From: Neolewinella maritima
GTDB taxonomy: Bacteria > Bacteroidota > Bacteroidia > Chitinophagales > Saprospiraceae
Direction: 5' to 3'
Length of the DNA stretch: 64,000 nt
Assembly: GCF_923081025.1 (NCBI RefSeq)
Contig: NZ_CAKLPZ010000001.1
Location: 434,001-498,000, forward strand
Shown: piece by piece, positions 61,173 through 64,000 of the stretch
Position numbering within the stretch: position 1 is the first letter of the stretch
How the letters are laid out: the number at the start of each line of letters is the position of its first letter
Position numbers and translations under genes: made by a program
Notes under the pieces: model-generated
Database searches by the model: none
What the model saw: only the letters and a program-made list of their open reading frames with translations
What the model was told of the DNA's origin: nothing

Positions 61173-63404
61173 GTGAACCACCCCTTAGCGTACCTGCTCC
61201 TACTCCTGCTGGGAGCCACCGATCTGTTCGCCCAGCTGGGCACCCCCTTCGATGAAGTGACTGCCAACGAAGCGCCCAGCGCTACGGCCGCGCGCTTCGT
61301 AGAGGGCATCACGCTGGACGGTAAGCTCGACGAGCTGGAGTGGCAGAACGGACAGCCCGCCCGCGACTTCTGGGAAACCTTCCCGACCGACCGCGTGCGC
61401 GCCAGCTACCCCACGGAGATCTACTTCGGCTACGACGAGGAGAACCTGTACGTGGCCGCACTGTGCCGTACGCCGGGCAACAAATTCGTCATCCCTAGTC
61501 TGCGGCGCGACTACCGGGCGGGGGGCAACGACAACATCACCTTTGTCTTCAACCCCTTTCGCGACAAGACCAATGCCATCGTCTTCGGCATGAACCCCCT
61601 GGGGGTGAACCGCGAGGCGCTGATCTACAACGGCGGGGAGAGCGGCGGGGACTTCCGCGAAGAGTGGGACAATAAGTGGCGCGGCGAGAGCTACATCGGC
61701 GATGGCTACTGGAGCTGCGAGCTGGTCATCCCCTTTTCGAGCCTGCGCTTCCCGGCCGGAGCTACGGAGTGGTTCTTCAACTCTTACCGCTTCGATACCC
61801 AGAGCAACACACGCACGACCTGGCACCGGATCCCGCAGAACCAGATCATCATGAGTCTGGCCTACATGGGCTCGCTACAGTTCGAAGGCGGCGCACCGCA
61901 GGCACAGGGCAGTAACATTACCCTGATCCCCTACGCCGGCGGCGGGATGCGGCGTGACTACCAGGCCGAAACCCCCACCGACTTCAACGGCAACGTAGGC
62001 GGCGATGCCAAGATCGGTATCGGCAGCGGCCTCAACCTGGACCTGACCGTGAACCCCGACTTCAGTCAGGTCGAAGTAGACCAGCAGGTCATCAATACGA
62101 CCCGCTTCGAGGTCTTCTTTCCGGAGCGGCGGCAGTTCTTCCTGGAGAATGCCGACCTGTTCGGCAGCTTCGGCTTCGAGCGGGCCAACCCCTTCTTCAG
62201 CCGGCGCATCGGCGTGACGCGCGACACCACTACCGGCGAGGGACTGCAGAATCCCATCTACTTCGGCGCCCGCCTGAGCGGCAAGCTCACCGACGACCTG
62301 CGGGTGGGGCTACTCAACATGCAGGCTGCGCAGAACCGCGATCAGGGTCTGCCCAGCTTCAACTACACCGTAGCTGCCCTGCAGCACCGGGTGGGCGCGC
62401 GCAGCAACGTGGGTGGGATCTTCGTCAACAAGCAGAACTTCACCAACTTCAGCGATAGCACCGAGACCAATGCCGACTTCAACCGCGTGGTGGGCCTGGA
62501 CTATAACCTGGCCACGAAGGACAATACCTGGAACGGCAAGACCTTTTTGCACCGCAGCTTCTCGGCCGACGGGCAGGGCGACGACTACACCCACGGGGTG
62601 AACCTGGAGTACCGCCACCGCAACTGGAACGTACAGTACGACCACATCTACGTCGGAGAAAACTTCAATGCCGAAGTGGGCTTCGTGCCCCGGCGCGGCT
62701 ACTTCTCGAGTGGGGTAGAGGCGGCGCGCATCGACTACCCTGACAACCCGGACGTAGTGACCAAGGGGCCCGTACTGGAGCTACGCACCTTCTTTCAACC
62801 GGGGGAAGGCCTTACCGACCGCACCGGCACGCTGGGTTACGGCTGGAACTACGCCAACACCAGCGAGCTGAGTCTCGGAGCGAACTACACCTACATCTTT
62901 CTCTTCGGAGATTTCGACCCCTCCCGCACCGGTGCTACTCCGCTACCGGGCAACCGCGGTTACGGCGCCTGGAGCGGCTTTGCCAACTTCCGCAGCGACC
63001 GCCGGCGCAAGCTCAGCACGGAGTTTGTCGTGGAGGCCGGACAGTTCTTCAACGGACAGCGCTACAGCCTGGTGGGCAACCTGCAGTACCGCTACCAGCC
63101 CTTCGGAAGTATCGACCTGCGGGCCAGCTACCAGTACCTCGATCTGCCGGCCCCCTTTGCCAGTACGGGCCTGTTCCTGATCGGACCGCGCATCGATTTC
63201 ACCTTCTCCAAGTCGGTGTTCCTGACCACCTTCCTGCAGTACAACGACCAGATCAGCAACATCAACGTCAACGCTCGCCTGCAGTGGCGCTTCGCGCCGG
63301 TGAGCGACTTCTTCCTGGTGTACACCGATAACTACGACAGCCTGGACTTCGGCGTCAAGAACCGCGCCCTGGTGGCCAAGGTCACCTACTGGCTGAACTT
63401 GTAG
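61173..63404 (+). CDS. DUF5916 outer-membrane protein with CBM9-like domain
   Basis: 743 residues from a GTG. TATCTTTA (61159-61166) lies 6 nt upstream, and the signal peptide (PLAYLLLLLLGATDLFAQ) starts here, so the longer frame to 61044 is rejected. The N-terminal domain (about 45-230) is a carbohydrate-binding-9-like fold: GITLDGKLDELEWQNGQPAR, TEIYFGYDEENLYVAALCRT, DNITFVFNPFRDKTNAIVFG, YWSCELVIPFSSLRF. The DUF5916 barrel follows, with NPDFSQVEVDQQVINTTRFE, FFPERRQFFLENADLFG and terminal VAKVTYWLNL. The role is unknown; it is an outer-membrane protein widespread in Bacteroidota. Divergent from Fic. Confidence 0.9.
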   Translation: MNHPLAYLLLLLLGATDLFAQLGTPFDEVTANEAPSATAARFVEGITLDGKLDELEWQNGQPARDFWETFPTDRVRASYPTEIYFGYDEENLYVAALCRTPGNKFVIPSLRRDYRAGGNDNITFVFNPFRDKTNAIVFGMNPLGVNREALIYNGGESGGDFREEWDNKWRGESYIGDGYWSCELVIPFSSLRFPAGATEWFFNSYRFDTQSNTRTTWHRIPQNQIIMSLAYMGSLQFEGGAPQAQGSNITLIPYAGGGMRRDYQAETPTDFNGNVGGDAKIGIGSGLNLDLTVNPDFSQVEVDQQVINTTRFEVFFPERRQFFLENADLFGSFGFERANPFFSRRIGVTRDTTTGEGLQNPIYFGARLSGKLTDDLRVGLLNMQAAQNRDQGLPSFNYTVAALQHRVGARSNVGGIFVNKQNFTNFSDSTETNADFNRVVGLDYNLATKDNTWNGKTFLHRSFSADGQGDDYTHGVNLEYRHRNWNVQYDHIYVGENFNAEVGFVPRRGYFSSGVEAARIDYPDNPDVVTKGPVLELRTFFQPGEGLTDRTGTLGYGWNYANTSELSLGANYTYIFLFGDFDPSRTGATPLPGNRGYGAWSGFANFRSDRRRKLSTEFVVEAGQFFNGQRYSLVGNLQYRYQPFGSIDLRASYQYLDLPAPFASTGLFLIGPRIDFTFSKSVFLTTFLQYNDQISNINVNARLQWRFAPVSDFFLVYTDNYDSLDFGVKNRALVAKVTYWLNL

Positions 63405-63494
63405 GCCTATCTTTGTCGGCCCCTATCCCTAATGCCTCCGCCCGCATACCGTAGCCCACTGCTACGGCGTTAAGCAGGCCATTCCACATTCTAC

Positions 63495-64000
63495 ATGCGG
63501 CTAGCTACCACCGTTCTGACACTGTGTTTTTTCTTCCTTCCCCTTACCTCCCAGGCGCAACTGCAAATGCGGGGATGGGAGCTGGGCGGCTGGTTGGGTA
63601 GTTCGTTCTACCTCGGCGACCTCAACACGCAGTTTCGGCTCAATCATCCCAACATCGCCGGAGGCCTCATGGCCCGTTACAACTTCAACCACCGCATTGC
63701 CGTGCGCGGCGGGCTCAGCCACGGCCGCATCGAAGCCTACGACAGCGACAGCGAGAATAGCTTCGAACGGATCCGCAACCTTAGCTTCCAGACCCGGCTC
63801 ACCGAGCTCAGCGGACAACTGGAGTTCAACTTCCTGCCCTACTACCACGGCAGCCGCCAGTACTTCTTCACCCCCTACGCCTTTGTGGGCTTCGCCGGCT
63901 TCCACTACGTACCCCGAACGGTCACCGACGGCGGCACATCGATCAAGCTGCGCCAACTCGGTACCGAGGGACAAACGCAGGGCAACCGCTACAGCCCCTT
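63495..64000 (+). CDS. DUF6089-like outer-membrane beta-barrel protein, 5' part
   Basis: 168 codons are visible before the window ends. The protein starts MRLATTVLTLCFFFLPLTSQ with a cleavable signal, then short barrel strands WELGGWLGSSFYLGDLNTQF, GGLMARYNFNHRIAVRGGLS and TELSGQLEFNFLPYYHG, YFFTPYAFVGFAGFHYVPR. The WELGGxxGxSxYxGDLN opening is typical of the DUF6089 family, found in many Bacteroidota. TATCTTTG at 63408 could be the promoter with an 80-nt leader. Same strand as the DUF5916 gene, 90 bp after it. Confidence 0.8.
   Translation, partial: MRLATTVLTLCFFFLPLTSQAQLQMRGWELGGWLGSSFYLGDLNTQFRLNHPNIAGGLMARYNFNHRIAVRGGLSHGRIEAYDSDSENSFERIRNLSFQTRLTELSGQLEFNFLPYYHGSRQYFFTPYAFVGFAGFHYVPRTVTDGGTSIKLRQLGTEGQTQGNRYSP

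Overview
This window looks like a GC-rich member of the Bacteroidota, most likely near Saprospiria/Lewinellaceae. The signs are a SusC/SusD pair, four more large outer-membrane receptors or barrels, a type IX secretion C-terminal domain, Bacteroidota-type promoter boxes (TAnnTTTG-like) instead of Shine-Dalgarno sites, and DUF5916/DUF6089-type proteins. I see no rRNA or tRNA. The placement is inferred from protein character and was not checked by any search.

Layout. 0-11 kb: a partial lipoprotein, a GNAT enzyme, a three-gene minus-strand cassette of two ATP-grasp-type ligases plus an AstE/AspA-type zinc hydrolase, a 939-residue outer-membrane peptidase-like protein, and a CBS / TM2-TPR / PP2C signalling group. 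10.8-11.2 kb: a dense array of mini-hairpin repeats. 11-23 kb: chromosomal core with a membrane patatin, an RlmI-like methyltransferase, a glycosyltransferase, gyrB-rnpA and two peptidases. 23-32.7 kb: an accessory region. Two AT-rich islands (about 24.0-26.0 and 29.4-32.5 kb) hold IS1-, IS3- and IS481-type remnants, a 0.5-kb duplication carrying part of a VOC gene, lone hypothetical genes, and four related two-box sites resembling integron attC arms. Between the islands lie an AraC regulator and a flavin oxidase. 32.7-37.7 kb: a VWA protein and serine hydrolase divergent from a DUF5682 protein. 37.8-43.9 kb: an SDR gene behind a perfect 24-bp palindrome, a TonB receptor divergent from a DtxR-family regulator with an operator-like palindrome between them, and a BtuB-type receptor behind a cobalamin riboswitch. 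44-53.4 kb: a SusC/SusD locus with an EEP-GDPD fusion, a sulfatase, a LamG/T9SS protein and a DUF1080 protein. This gene set suggests uptake and breakdown of a phosphorylated or sulfated compound, not a plain polysaccharide. 53-64 kb: a membrane LuxR-type regulator, HdeD, a large TonB receptor, DUF2064, a Fic protein with a degenerate motif, DUF5916, and a partial DUF6089-type protein.

Two window-wide patterns stand out. First, many genes have a TAnnTTYG/TAnnTTTR box ending only 3-9 nt before the start codon, which suggests leaderless or nearly leaderless transcripts; two divergent gene pairs have start codons only 30 and 35 bp apart. Second, an 18-bp motif, GGGCGGGGNCGCNGGTGC, occurs eight times without mismatch and about six more times with one change, on both strands, in coding and non-coding DNA. 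No feature explains it, and I regard it as the most intriguing signal here.
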